A stretch of 20,104 nucleotides of DNA from the IMG/VR virus record IMGVR_UViG_3300048930_000663, positions 1-20,104 of that record. One strand, 5' to 3'. Made by a program: the position numbers and the translations under genes. Of the stretch, positions 1-7,111 are shown one piece after another. Source of the stretch: a virus. The stretch's first letter is position 1; the number at the start of each line of letters is the position of its first letter. The notes below the pieces were generated by a model. The model was not told the DNA's origin, made no database searches, and saw only the letters and a program-made list of their open reading frames with translations.

Positions 1-194
1 GCGAAGTCCGTCAGCAGGTCGGAGGTTTGCGCACCGGCAATCATGAACGCGCGATCGTGCTGGTCTTCCCACAAATCATCCCAGCGCGACGTTGGCACCA
101 GCTTGCGCAGCTTGTTGCGCCAGAACGCGATCTGCTCCGCGAAGGGCTCGCGGAATACCTGGCGCAGCTGCGGCGTTGCGGTGGCGGGATTCAC
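1..194 (-). CDS. Phage head morphogenesis protein, Mu F/gp30-like (N-terminal fragment)
   Basis: Only the first 64 or so codons are in the window; the gene continues past position 1. The start is a GTG whose last two bases and the next base form the stop of the portal gene (GTGA overlap), the usual arrangement in this operon. The visible residues include PFAEQIAFWRNKL, then a segment with W-D-D-L-W and HDRAFMIAGA. This resembles the N-terminus of Mu F-type minor head proteins, which act with the portal in prohead assembly. The position directly downstream of the DUF935 portal gene supports this. The family call rests on the fragment and on gene order, because the main conserved domain would be outside the window. 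Confidence 0.85.
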   Translation of the reverse strand, partial: MNPATATPQLRQVFREPFAEQIAFWRNKLRKLVPTSRWDDLWEDQHDRAFMIAGAQTSDLLTDF

Positions 195-1738
195 GACGAC
201 TCCGCGTCAGCCTCGAATCGCCCGACCAGGTCAGCCACCGCAAAGCCGGCTTGCATGACTCGAACCAGCTTGTCCTGGTCGAGATCCGCAAATGCGTTCA
301 GCAGGTGCTCGCGCAGCTCCTCCAGGCTGGTGGCCGAGTCGACAAGGTCGCGCACCTGGTCAAGCGTGGCACGCCACGGATCGGCGGCTTCGGTCTGGAG
401 CTGCTCGGCGACCAGGTCGGCCGGCGTTTGCTGCCGGTCCTCTGCGTTCAGAGCGCGGTTGCTGGCTGGCGCTGGCGCCGGTGCAGGCGTAGCCGGCCGC
501 ATCTGGATCAGCTCGGCGCCTGGCTCAGGATCTGGCAGGCCCAGTTTGTCGCGCATCACACTGGTCTCAACCGTGAAGCCGAAAGGCGCGAGTGCCACGA
601 CCGCATCCACCAGCGCCTTTGTGTCCTCCGGCTCGGGCACCACCAGGCGCAGTTTCGGCAGCTTGCCTGGACCGAAGTTCAGGTCCATCAGCGCGCGCAC
701 CAGCTGGCGGTTCAGCGTGTTCTGCAGCGCCACCGCATCGGCGCTGAGCAGATCCAGCCGCACTTCGTTGTGCACCTTTGCCTGCGCCTGGCTGCTGCCA
801 TCGTCCGAGGTCATCGTCTGGCCCAGCACGCCCTTGGACACTTGACGGTCCCACCAGCTGGCCAGCTTCTCGAAGAAGTCGCCGGCGCCGGTGACCTGGG
901 CGGCCTGCTCGAACTCGATCTTTACCGAGTCGGGCATCACGGCCGCGGCATCCGAGCCAAGGTTCGCCACCGCACTGATCAGCTTGCGGATGTCCTCCTT
1001 GCTGGCGCCGGGGCCGTAGCGGCCGACGCGCATCGGCAACCCGAAGATGTCGGCGAACGACATCCAGTCACGCCATGACCATGCCTTGCACATATAGGCC
1101 GGTGCCGCCAAGCGCGCCAGGCCGCCTCGAATCGGCAAGCCGCTGCGGATGCGCGGCGTGTGGACGATGAACTTGTACGGCGGCAGCGCGATGCCGCGCG
1201 CGGTGTCCTCGGCATCGAGCAGGCGCAGCTCGCGGCCGGTGTCCTGGTCATAGCGGAACCAGCGCTGGTCGCGCGGCTCAAAGCGCGGCCGCCACTCCTT
1301 GCCGGAGCGGTCCCAGATCAGCTCTGCCACGGCATAGCCCTTGCCCAGAGCGTCGACCTGCTCGGCCAGCATCTCGCCGAACTCGGGCTCGTCGATCAGC
1401 TCGCGCACGAAGTCGGCTCGGCGGACGTCCTCGGCCGCATCGCTCGCCGACTCGACCACCACCTTCAGCCCGCTGACCGCCAGCTTGCGCGTGCCCAGCA
1501 CCGAGGCGTAGTGCATGTCGCGCTCTTCCATCTCCTCGGCAAGCGTGAGGTATTGGTGCGCGTCGCCTTCGGCTGCGGCCTCCAAGATGCGGTGCAGCCG
1601 CGCTGGCGTCAGCCCGACAGTGACCGACGGATTCCAGACCTGCCGGATGCCGGTCAGCGACGGCGCCGAGATCTCCTCGGTCAGCACGTCCAGTTCGATC
1701 GGCCGGCCGCGGTGGTCGACGATGCTTGAGGTGGCCAT
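191..1738 (-). CDS. Portal protein, DUF935 family (Mu gp29-like)
   Basis: A 515-residue protein of the size and character of Mu gp29-type portals, which form the ring at one prohead vertex through which DNA is packaged. Recognisable segments are the N-terminal region with VDHRGRPI, the DMHYASVLGTRK segment near residue 75, a segment reading LPPYKFIVHTPR with a following GLPIRGGLAR, and ADIFGLPMRVGRY near the middle. A proline/alanine-rich linker precedes a helical C-terminal tail, which may be a gp30-interacting extension. The chosen start is the ATG at 1738, which overlaps the terminase stop as TGATG. An in-frame GTG one codon upstream (1741) is also possible. An AAGAAGGGA sequence just upstream is a reasonable ribosome-binding site for either. 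Confidence 0.94.
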   Translation of the reverse strand: MATSSIVDHRGRPIELDVLTEEISAPSLTGIRQVWNPSVTVGLTPARLHRILEAAAEGDAHQYLTLAEEMEERDMHYASVLGTRKLAVSGLKVVVESASDAAEDVRRADFVRELIDEPEFGEMLAEQVDALGKGYAVAELIWDRSGKEWRPRFEPRDQRWFRYDQDTGRELRLLDAEDTARGIALPPYKFIVHTPRIRSGLPIRGGLARLAAPAYMCKAWSWRDWMSFADIFGLPMRVGRYGPGASKEDIRKLISAVANLGSDAAAVMPDSVKIEFEQAAQVTGAGDFFEKLASWWDRQVSKGVLGQTMTSDDGSSQAQAKVHNEVRLDLLSADAVALQNTLNRQLVRALMDLNFGPGKLPKLRLVVPEPEDTKALVDAVVALAPFGFTVETSVMRDKLGLPDPEPGAELIQMRPATPAPAPAPASNRALNAEDRQQTPADLVAEQLQTEAADPWRATLDQVRDLVDSATSLEELREHLLNAFADLDQDKLVRVMQAGFAVADLVGRFEADAESS

Positions 1739-3303
1739 CACCAGATCCCTTCTTTGTCACGCCAGCCGCCACCGCGCCGCAAGCCGAACTCCTGCTCGCG
1801 CTCGGTGTGGGATTGGACGCGGTGTGATTCGTAGACCTCGACCGGGAGGCGCGAGGCGTAGTGCATCAATGCGATGGCGATCGCGGCGTCGCCGTGGCGC
1901 TGGCCGCCATCCTTTCCGGTCGACTTGCCGTCGGGCACCCGAGCGACGCCCTTGAGTACCTTCACCGCGCGCAGGTCCGCCAGCACATCCTTGTCGCGCG
2001 GCAGGCTGATGCCATCGTCTTCGAAGGCGGCCTTCAGCGGCGGCATCTCCTCGCGGTACCAGCTCTCCGTGAACATCACCAGTTCGATGCGGTTCCAGCC
2101 GTACTTCTGGGCGGCGAACTCGGCCAGCGCGTGGCCGTTGCCTCGGGCGTCCATCGCGCCCTTCACGAACTTGGGCATGCGATCGCAGACGTACTCGAGC
2201 ACTTCAGTCTGCTGCTTGTGCGGCATGTTCCGCAGCTCCAGCATGAACGGCACACGCCGGCGCAGGTTCTGCTCGATCTGCGCGGGCGCCATCACGGACA
2301 GATCGCCCGACCGGCCGAAGTCCCAGCCGAACATGCTCTGCAGGTCCGGATCCATCGCGTCGAGCAATGGCTTGACTTCAAGGTCAAGCCACTCGCGGAT
2401 CTCGGCGGTCCGCGCGGCGTCTGGCTCGCGCTCGAATCCAGGCCTGCAGGTGTAGCGCAGCACCGGCGCGTCGGCCATGCGTGCCTCGACCAAGGCGCTC
2501 GATAGCCAGGCGCCGCTGCCCTGGCTGGGAATGACGTCCAGCTCTTCGGTGGCGTCGTCGCCGTAGAACTCGTACACCTCGTCACGCCAGATCTGTTCGC
2601 TCTCCGCGCTCCAGGTCAGGCCCTTGCGCAAGCAAACGCGCCGGTACAGCCCGTCGGCGATCGCCTCGTCGAAGGTCGTGCGGTGCACCGAACCGCGGCG
2701 CTTGCCGGCTCGGATCTCCTGCACCAGCTCGTTGAACGGGTTCTGGTCGCCATCGTGGGTGGAGATCACGCGCACCCGGCCGCCCCAGATCAGGAGCGCC
2801 AGCGCGGCCTTCAGCAGCTCGCCCAGTTGCCCATGGAAGGCCGCCTCGTCGATGACCACCACGCCTTGCTTGCCGCGCAGGTTGGCCGGCCGGCTGGACA
2901 GCGCAACGATGCGGAAGCCCGACGCAAAGCGGATGGTGTAGGTCTTGATGGCGCGTTCGTCATTGCCATCCTTAAAGACTTCCTCGCCTTCCTCGATCGC
3001 ACCGGCCGCCTGGCTGAACACGCGCGCCCACATGGCACAGGCCTCGATGTATTCGATGGCCATGTCCATGTTGTAGCCGATGTAGTAGCAGTTCTGGCCG
3101 CCGGCGGAGAGCTCACTCGCGGCGGTCAGCACGTTGTCCGCAGCCTCGGCCCAGGTCAGGCCGATTCGGCGGCTCTTCTCAGCCACCTTGAGCTGGCTTT
3201 TATCGGCGATCCAATCGGCCTGGTAGTCGAGCAGGACCGCCGGCGACTCGGCATCAAAGAGGGCCGCGTCGGTGGCCGGCAGCTGAGCGCGCAGGTTGCT
3301 CAT
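1738..3303 (-). CDS. Large terminase subunit (Mu gp28-like, TerL)
   Basis: A 521-residue packaging motor ATPase/nuclease. The N-terminal ATPase half shows a Walker A-like KSRRIGLTW at about residues 43-51, typical of the degenerate P-loop of Mu-type terminases, and a Walker B VVVIDEAAF at about 148-156. An ISTHDG segment at about 180-185 resembles the coupling motif. The C-terminal half looks like the RNase H-fold nuclease, with acidic residues in GWDFG (D328), MDARG (D385) and RHGDAAIAIAL (D472). It cleaves DNA during headful packaging, which in Mu-like phages captures flanking host DNA. The start is the ATG at 3303, overlapping the stop of the DUF3486 gene as ATGA. A longer open frame upstream lies over that gene and is not used. 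Confidence 0.96.
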   Translation of the reverse strand: MSNLRAQLPATDAALFDAESPAVLLDYQADWIADKSQLKVAEKSRRIGLTWAEAADNVLTAASELSAGGQNCYYIGYNMDMAIEYIEACAMWARVFSQAAGAIEEGEEVFKDGNDERAIKTYTIRFASGFRIVALSSRPANLRGKQGVVVIDEAAFHGQLGELLKAALALLIWGGRVRVISTHDGDQNPFNELVQEIRAGKRRGSVHRTTFDEAIADGLYRRVCLRKGLTWSAESEQIWRDEVYEFYGDDATEELDVIPSQGSGAWLSSALVEARMADAPVLRYTCRPGFEREPDAARTAEIREWLDLEVKPLLDAMDPDLQSMFGWDFGRSGDLSVMAPAQIEQNLRRRVPFMLELRNMPHKQQTEVLEYVCDRMPKFVKGAMDARGNGHALAEFAAQKYGWNRIELVMFTESWYREEMPPLKAAFEDDGISLPRDKDVLADLRAVKVLKGVARVPDGKSTGKDGGQRHGDAAIAIALMHYASRLPVEVYESHRVQSHTEREQEFGLRRGGGWRDKEGIW

Positions 3304-3851
3304 GCAGCAACGCCGAGGATCTGCTTGCGGATCGCGTCGGCGGTCTCCTGTGTCAGGCCGGCCGTCTTCACGACCGACTCCAGCGCCTTGGTCTGCTGCT
3401 TGCGCAAGCGCTCTTCGGCCGCCCGCTCGATCGCCTGGCGCTCGGCCAGCGTGGCCTTGCGAGCGCTGCTGGCTTCGCGGGCCATGCGGGCCAGCGCCAG
3501 CGCATCCTTGATGCTGGTCTCCTCGTCGGACGCGGTGGCGCGCATGGCCACGTGGCCGCACAGTGCGGTGACGGCCTGCACCATCAGGCCGCCGACCTTG
3601 TCGTCGGGGTTCTCGCCCAAGTCAGCGACGACGGCCGAGGCGGCCGCCTGCATGTCGCGAATACGCTGCGTCATCGCCTGGACGTCTTGCTGGTGGCGAT
3701 GCAGCCCGGAGCGCGACGGCAGATCGACCGCCGGGAAGCGCCGCTGCAGCTCGGCGATCAGCTCGTCGAGCGTGTGGCGATCCTCGCGCAGCAGACCGTC
3801 GATCGCTTCCCGCACATCGGGCGGCAGCCGTTTGACCTTCGAGCGCGCCAT
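3300..3851 (-). CDS. DUF3486 family protein, probable small terminase (Mu gp27-like)
   Basis: A 183-residue, strongly helical and charged protein. The start MARSKVKRLPPDVREAIDGL is a hallmark of DUF3486 proteins. It is followed by a helix-turn-helix-like stretch (TLDELIAELQRRFP) and a serine-arginine SGLHRHQ segment, then long coiled-coil-prone helices to the end. In Mu-like phages the protein encoded directly before the large terminase is taken as the small terminase that recognises phage DNA near the left end. The start ATG at 3851 lies one base after the stop of the preceding gene. Family assignment is firm; the small-terminase role is inferred from position and known members. Confidence 0.92.
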   Translation of the reverse strand: MARSKVKRLPPDVREAIDGLLREDRHTLDELIAELQRRFPAVDLPSRSGLHRHQQDVQAMTQRIRDMQAAASAVVADLGENPDDKVGGLMVQAVTALCGHVAMRATASDEETSIKDALALARMAREASSARKATLAERQAIERAAEERLRKQQTKALESVVKTAGLTQETADAIRKQILGVAA

Positions 3852-3852
3852 G

Positions 3853-4149
3853 TCACTTCGGGCTCGGCCGGGCGACGCCTGGCACGATGGCGCGACCGTT
3901 GGCGACGTCATCACCGCGGGCGGTGATCGTGACCAGCTGCACGGAGACGTGTTGCTCGCTCGTCACCAGCGATTGGTCGACCAGCCACTGGATGTCGGTG
4001 GTCATGTCGTCGCGGGTGGACGGCACGCCGACCGACTCCACGCCCGCGCGCAGCAGGCTGGCGTTCGCGCGGTTGGTCGGCAGCTCGCTCAGGATGCGCA
4101 GGATCACCAGGCGGCGATGCTTCCGCAGGTCTTCCAGGTAAGCGCTCAC
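3853..4149 (-). CDS. Mu gp26-like phage protein (VpaChn25_0724-type family), winged-helix-like
   Basis: A 98-residue protein beginning MSAYLEDLRKHRRLVILRIL, a signature N-terminus of this small Mu-like family. The middle has LPTNRANASLLRAGVESVGVPSTRDDMTTDIQWLVDQSLV, which reads as a helix-turn-helix followed by a wing (VTITARGDDVANGRAIVPGV). Members sit between the gp25-like coiled-coil protein and the small terminase in many Mu-like genomes, as here. The function is unknown; the winged-helix appearance suggests DNA contact in packaging or regulation. It overlaps the DUF2730 gene by four bases (ATGA). Confidence 0.9.
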   Translation of the reverse strand: MSAYLEDLRKHRRLVILRILSELPTNRANASLLRAGVESVGVPSTRDDMTTDIQWLVDQSLVTSEQHVSVQLVTITARGDDVANGRAIVPGVARPSPK

Positions 4150-4454
4150 GGCTTGACTCCCATCAGGTGTTGCGAGATCAGCTGCACGGTCTGCAGCGTC
4201 GAATTGCTCTGCGCTTCGAGCCGGCCGATGCGTTGGCTGACGTCGTGGACGTCATTGCGCAGATGGTCCAGATCCTCGCGCTTGGGCATGTGCAGCAGGG
4301 CGGCCTCGGTGCGCACCACGCGTGTCTCCAGGGCGCGGTGCTCGGCCTGCAGCTCAGTGATTGCGCCAGCACGGCCGTTGCCGCGCACCATGGCGCCCAG
4401 GGCGATGCCGATCACCAATGCCAGCGCGGTCAATTCCAAGGTCAGGTCCATCAT
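4146..4454 (-). CDS. DUF2730 family protein (Mu gp25-like), membrane-anchored coiled coil
   Basis: A 102-residue protein with an N-terminal hydrophobic segment (about residues 6-24, containing LELTALALVIGIALGAMV) followed by heptad-rich charged sequence to the end, including ALETRVVRTEAALLHMPKRE and LRNDVHDVSQRIGRLE. This layout and its place before the gp26-like gene match DUF2730/Mu gp25. The exact role is unknown. The first two codons are both ATG (4454 and 4451), so the start may be one codon later. The stop of the TraR-like gene directly abuts the start. Confidence 0.9.
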   Translation of the reverse strand: MMDLTLELTALALVIGIALGAMVRGNGRAGAITELQAEHRALETRVVRTEAALLHMPKREDLDHLRNDVHDVSQRIGRLEAQSNSTLQTVQLISQHLMGVKP

Positions 4455-4688
4455 CTAAGCCGGCCTCCCTCGCCGGATCTCCAACTCAAAGCGGGTGGCG
4501 CACTCGGTGCAGCGACTGACACGAATCAGCGCCGCGCGGCGGCGCGGATCGATCTCGCCACCGCAGTCCAGGCACTCGACCAGATCAGCTTCGCGAGGCG
4601 CGGCCTTCGCGGCATTGACCCTGGCCTGCACCAGATCCTCGCGCTCGCGCTCGGACAGGTCGGTTGCATGGTCTGCGGCGTCACTCAC
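4455..4688 (-). CDS. TraR/DksA-type zinc-finger protein
   Basis: A 77-residue protein with a four-cysteine zinc finger: ECLDCGGEID (C39, C42) and RCTECA (C60, C63). An N-terminal helix contains LSEREREDLVQARV. This short form matches TraR-like proteins rather than full-length DksA, which has a long coiled coil. Such proteins bind RNA polymerase through the secondary channel and can alter promoter choice without ppGpp. They are regularly found between the lysis and packaging genes of Mu-like phages. The start overlaps the end of Rz by four bases (ATGA). Zinc-finger assignment is firm; the regulatory target is not known. Confidence 0.93.
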   Translation of the reverse strand: MSDAADHATDLSEREREDLVQARVNAAKAAPREADLVECLDCGGEIDPRRRAALIRVSRCTECATRFELEIRRGRPA

Positions 4689-4995
4689 TGGGTGGATCCA
4701 GCTGTCGAAGGGACGCCCGGTCCCGGTTGGCCCGACGCATGAGGATCTCCAGCTGTGCCGAACAGATCTCCAGCTCCGCGTTCGCGCTGCCCTTGCAACT
4801 CGTTGGGAGCACCAGCGGTGTGGTCAGCTCCGGCGGGATCTCCCGCGCCACCGGCACCTCCACGATCCGCACTTCCGGTGGCGGACAATTCGCTGCGCTC
4901 GAGGTCGCGCAGCCGGAGCAAAGCAGGGCAAACAGGCTGCAGGCCCCAATCACGGCACTCGCCGGCGTAGAGCGCCGCACGTTCGCTGACTCCAT
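4681..4995 (-). CDS. Rz1-like outer-membrane spanin lipoprotein, nested within Rz
   Basis: A 104-residue protein read in a different frame inside the Rz gene, ending four bases beyond it. The N-terminus is a lipoprotein signal: basic residues (RR at 7-8), a hydrophobic core, and LLCSGC with the candidate lipidated cysteine at 29. The mature part is rich in proline and valine (CPPPEVRIVEVPVAREIPPEL), as expected for Rz1. A near-perfect ribosome-binding site (GGAGGTGAT, 4998-5006) sits just before the ATG at 4995, which is strong evidence that this frame is translated. O-spanins pair with Rz to fuse inner and outer membranes in the last step of lysis. It is longer than many Rz1 proteins (about 60 residues in lambda). 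Confidence 0.87.
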   Translation of the reverse strand: MESANVRRSTPASAVIGACSLFALLCSGCATSSAANCPPPEVRIVEVPVAREIPPELTTPLVLPTSCKGSANAELEICSAQLEILMRRANRDRASLRQLDPPSE

Positions 4996-5350
4996 CGATC
5001 ACCTCCGCCACCTGTTGTGCCGCCGATGCCTGCGCTGCGCGTCGCAGCGCCAGGGCCTCGCCCTCGATCCGACGCACGCGCCCCTGCCACTCGGCCGCGG
5101 TGCGCTCCGCCACGGCCAGGTCAGCCGCGCATTGCGTTGCCTCCTGTTGCGCGGCTTCGAGCCGCCAGACGTCCCAGCGATCGCCAACGCCAGCGGCCGC
5201 CACAGCCACCGCCTCGACGATGCCCGGCGCACGCTGACCGGACGCGATGGACTGCGCAGCGCGCAGCCAGGTCGGTCTGCCGATCTCGTAGCCGACCCAG
5301 CCGCCAGCGATTGCGCCGAGCAGTAGCCATGCCCACCAGCGGACGGTCAT
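4685..5350 (-). CDS. Rz-like inner-membrane spanin
   Basis: A 221-residue type II membrane protein. An N-terminal transmembrane segment (about residues 4-22, WWAWLLLGAIAGGWVGY) is followed by a long alanine-rich, helix-prone periplasmic domain with arginines and glutamates. A segment near residue 145 reads ECRDWGLQPVCPALLRLRD, similar to the end of other Rz proteins. The last 60 or so residues are glycine/alanine-rich and low in complexity, which probably reflects constraint from the Rz1 frame that overlaps them. It is paired with the nested Rz1 to form the spanin complex. The start at 5350 overlaps the upstream small membrane gene as ATGA; a more upstream in-frame ATG (5377) lies inside that gene. 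Confidence 0.88.
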   Translation of the reverse strand: MTVRWWAWLLLGAIAGGWVGYEIGRPTWLRAAQSIASGQRAPGIVEAVAVAAAGVGDRWDVWRLEAAQQEATQCAADLAVAERTAAEWQGRVRRIEGEALALRRAAQASAAQQVAEVIDGVSERAALYAGECRDWGLQPVCPALLRLRDLERSELSATGSADRGGAGGAGDPAGADHTAGAPNELQGQRERGAGDLFGTAGDPHASGQPGPGVPSTAGSTQ

Positions 5351-5493
5351 TGCGTCGGCTCCTGTTTCGGGTTCCACACAGTCAGGAACAGGGCGTACAG
5401 GAAGACCACAGCCAGCTTGCCCGCGGTGTCACCGGCGGCGTTGACCCAAGCGATCGCAACCAAAAATGAGATGAAGAGCCAAACCCACCTCAT
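5347..5493 (-). CDS. Small membrane protein of the lysis cassette (48 aa)
   Basis: A 48-residue protein beginning MRWVWLFISFLVAIAWV, with a second hydrophobic stretch KLAVVFLYALFLTVW and a short polar tail. It has two short predicted membrane segments separated by NAAGDTAG, which is a small hairpin topology. Both ends overlap neighbours by four bases (ATGA), so it is almost certainly translated with the operon. The family was not recognised. The position in the lysis cassette makes a holin, antiholin or pinholin accessory role possible, but that is inference. Confidence 0.78.
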   Translation of the reverse strand: MRWVWLFISFLVAIAWVNAAGDTAGKLAVVFLYALFLTVWNPKQEPTQ

Positions 5494-5891
5494 CGCGACG
5501 CGCCCTCATCTGGCCGCACGAAGCACGCCATGCCATCAGCCACATCCACCTGAATCTCGCGGCTGTCCTGCGCCACGACCAGGACATCGATGTCGCCGCG
5601 CAGCTCAGTCCAGGCACTGCGTCCCGTCGCGCGCCAGACGAGGCGGCGCTGGCCAGCAGCATCGAAGCGCCAGCACTCGACCACCACGCCGTGTGGATGC
5701 CCTTGCACCGCTTCGGCGGCGAGCGCCTTCAGGTTCCCGGCCATGAAGCCGAGCATCATTCCCACCAAAATCCACACGAACGCCGCGCTCCGCCACATCC
5801 GTGCTTGTAGCCGCGCCCGTGTTGCTTCTTGCTCAGCCGCCTCCGCTCGCATCCGCAGCTGGTCCAGCGGGCCGTAGCTTGTGCCGTACAT
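5490..5891 (-). CDS. Hypothetical single-span membrane protein (133 aa)
   Basis: A 133-residue protein. The N-terminal 32 residues form a charged coiled-coil-like helix (LRMRAEAAEQEATRARLQAR). A transmembrane segment follows at about residues 35-58 (SAAFVWILVGMMLGFMAGNL). The rest is a soluble beta-rich part containing VVVECWRFDAAGQRRLVWRA and DIDVLVVAQDSREIQVDV. No family was recognised. It starts with TGATG overlap to the 29-residue gene and ends with ATGA overlap to the 48-residue gene, inside the lysis cassette. Confidence 0.8.
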   Translation of the reverse strand: MYGTSYGPLDQLRMRAEAAEQEATRARLQARMWRSAAFVWILVGMMLGFMAGNLKALAAEAVQGHPHGVVVECWRFDAAGQRRLVWRATGRSAWTELRGDIDVLVVAQDSREIQVDVADGMACFVRPDEGASR

Positions 5892-5980
5892 CAGTCATGC
5901 CTCCCGCTCTTGCGTGAAATTCCGTAGTCCATGACCAGCACCAAGCCCCAGATGAGCAGAAGCGGTGCCAGTAGCCACAT
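5891..5980 (-). CDS. Very small membrane protein (29 aa)
   Basis: A 29-residue ORF of which residues 2-17 (WLLAPLLLIWGLVLVM) form one membrane segment, followed by a basic tail (SRKSGRHD). It overlaps the gene on each side by a single shared base (TGATG), so translation by re-initiation is likely. It is too short for most gene finders. The function is unknown; a lysis-cassette accessory role is suggested only by place. Confidence 0.68.
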   Translation of the reverse strand: MWLLAPLLLIWGLVLVMDYGISRKSGRHD

Positions 5981-6090
5981 CACGGCCGCCGCACCTTGTT
6001 GACCAGGTGCACCGCGCCCCAGAGCACCGCGAACAGCAGCGCCACCGGCAGCAGAACAACCAGGCCCAACCCGAGAACGAACTCGATCAT
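5980..6090 (-). CDS. Very small membrane protein (36 aa)
   Basis: A 36-residue ORF, almost entirely one hydrophobic helix (FVLGLGLVVLLPVALLFAVL) with a short basic end (NKVRRP). The start overlaps the transglycosylase stop as ATGA and the stop overlaps the next start as TGATG. The family is unknown. Together with the 29-, 48- and 133-residue proteins it forms a run of four small membrane genes in the lysis region. Confidence 0.72.
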   Translation of the reverse strand: MIEFVLGLGLVVLLPVALLFAVLWGAVHLVNKVRRP

Positions 6091-6827
6091 CGGTCGCACT
6101 CCAATGAACCGGCCCACCCAGCAGCGGCGTAAGCCGGCTCCAGCAGTTTCAGGATTCTCTGGACGTAGCCGCGGTTCTCGGTCCAGGCCCAGCGCGCCCG
6201 GCGGGATTCGCGCGCGACGTGGCCGAACCAGCGCGACCTGTCTCTTCCGGCAGCAAGCGCCAGCGCCTGGTCGCGCCAAACCCAGCGCTCGCCACCGTTG
6301 TATCCGGCGAGCGCAAAGGCCCAGGTATCGCAAGACGTCGCGCCTGGATTGCGCCGATGCAGGTGCGCCATGTACTGCGCCTGCGCACGGAGCGCCCAGT
6401 GCGGGTCCCAAGGGTCCGGCTTGCCGACCGCTGGATAGGCTTGCGCGATCCAGTCAGCCGTTGCCGGCGTGAACTGGGTCAGCCCTTCGGCGTAGGGACT
6501 TCGCGCCTTGGCGCGCCAGCGGCTCTCCTGGTGGACCTGCGCAGCGAGCAATGCCGTGGGCGGGTGCAGGCCCCAGTGCAGGACCGCATGCCGCTCCAGC
6601 GTCAGCCGCCACGCCGTTGGGATGGTCGGGATCTGCGGCACGTCCGCGCTGGCCGCTTCGGCCTTGGAACAGGACACTGCGAGCAATGCCACGAGCAGCG
6701 CCCCGACCAGCACTCCGCTGACCCAGCTGATCGTATGGGTGAGCAGCTGCTGCGACAGGCCGGTCAGCTGCGCGGCGCCCGCCGCGGCCGCGCTGGCCTT
6801 GCGGGCGATGGCCTTCAGCAGGCTCAC
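6087..6827 (-). CDS. Membrane-anchored lytic transglycosylase (SLT/lysozyme-like), phage endolysin
   Basis: A 246-residue protein with an N-terminal hydrophobic segment (about residues 32-52) followed by a transglycosylase SLT domain. The catalytic glutamate is E101 in VHQESRW, followed by AEGLTQFTPATA (113-124) and ALAGYNGG (172-179), the classic three motifs. It cleaves peptidoglycan glycan strands with formation of 1,6-anhydro ends. The hydrophobic segment could be a signal-anchor that lets the enzyme reach the periplasm through the Sec pathway, as in SAR endolysins, or a cleaved signal. LLAVSC does not fit a lipobox well. The start is the GTG at 6827, overlapping the holin stop as GTGA. 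Confidence 0.93.
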   Translation of the reverse strand: MSLLKAIARKASAAAAGAAQLTGLSQQLLTHTISWVSGVLVGALLVALLAVSCSKAEAASADVPQIPTIPTAWRLTLERHAVLHWGLHPPTALLAAQVHQESRWRAKARSPYAEGLTQFTPATADWIAQAYPAVGKPDPWDPHWALRAQAQYMAHLHRRNPGATSCDTWAFALAGYNGGERWVWRDQALALAAGRDRSRWFGHVARESRRARWAWTENRGYVQRILKLLEPAYAAAGWAGSLECDR

Positions 6828-7111
6828 GGGATCAGCCCCGCAGCCACGATGCACGCGGCAACAGTCAGCGCCCGGCGCTTGTAGGCAAGCCCCTGTTCGA
6901 TGCCGTCAAGCTGCTCGGGCGTCGCGTCCGGGTTCTGGCTCCAGTCGATCAGGAAGCCGGCGGTGGCGCCGAGGCTCAGCTTGGTAAGGCCCCACATCAG
7001 CAGCCCGAACTTCGCGGGCGCGAGCACGAGGACCACGATGAAGCTGAGCAGGAACACGCTGGGCATGGCCCACATCGCCCAGCGGTGGATGGCTTGCTGC
7101 AATCGACTCAT
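6824..7111 (-). CDS. Putative holin, three-span membrane protein
   Basis: A 95-residue protein with three predicted membrane segments: about 13-31 (MWAMPSVFLLSFIVVLVLA), 35-55 (FGLLMWGLTKLSLGATAGFLI) and 81-94. A polar loop between the last two contains DWSQNPDATPEQLDG. It is the first gene of the lysis cassette, directly upstream of and overlapping the endolysin. Small membrane proteins with a DW...P sequence like this precede the endolysin in B3-like phages and are usually annotated as holins. The ATG at 7111 has a good ribosome-binding site (CAGGAG, eight bases upstream). The role is inferred from size, topology and place. Confidence 0.82.
   Translation of the reverse strand: MSRLQQAIHRWAMWAMPSVFLLSFIVVLVLAPAKFGLLMWGLTKLSLGATAGFLIDWSQNPDATPEQLDGIEQGLAYKRRALTVAACIVAAGLIP

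Noticed and set aside
92-1078. Plus-strand open frames opposite the portal gene
   Set aside because: The minus strand encodes a clear DUF935 portal here; the plus-strand translation is low-complexity and has no recognisable motif.
2683-4458. Long open frame on the plus strand (591 codons)
   Set aside because: It lies antisense to the large terminase, DUF3486, gp26-like and gp25-like genes, which have recognisable motifs. High G+C content produces such long shadow frames.
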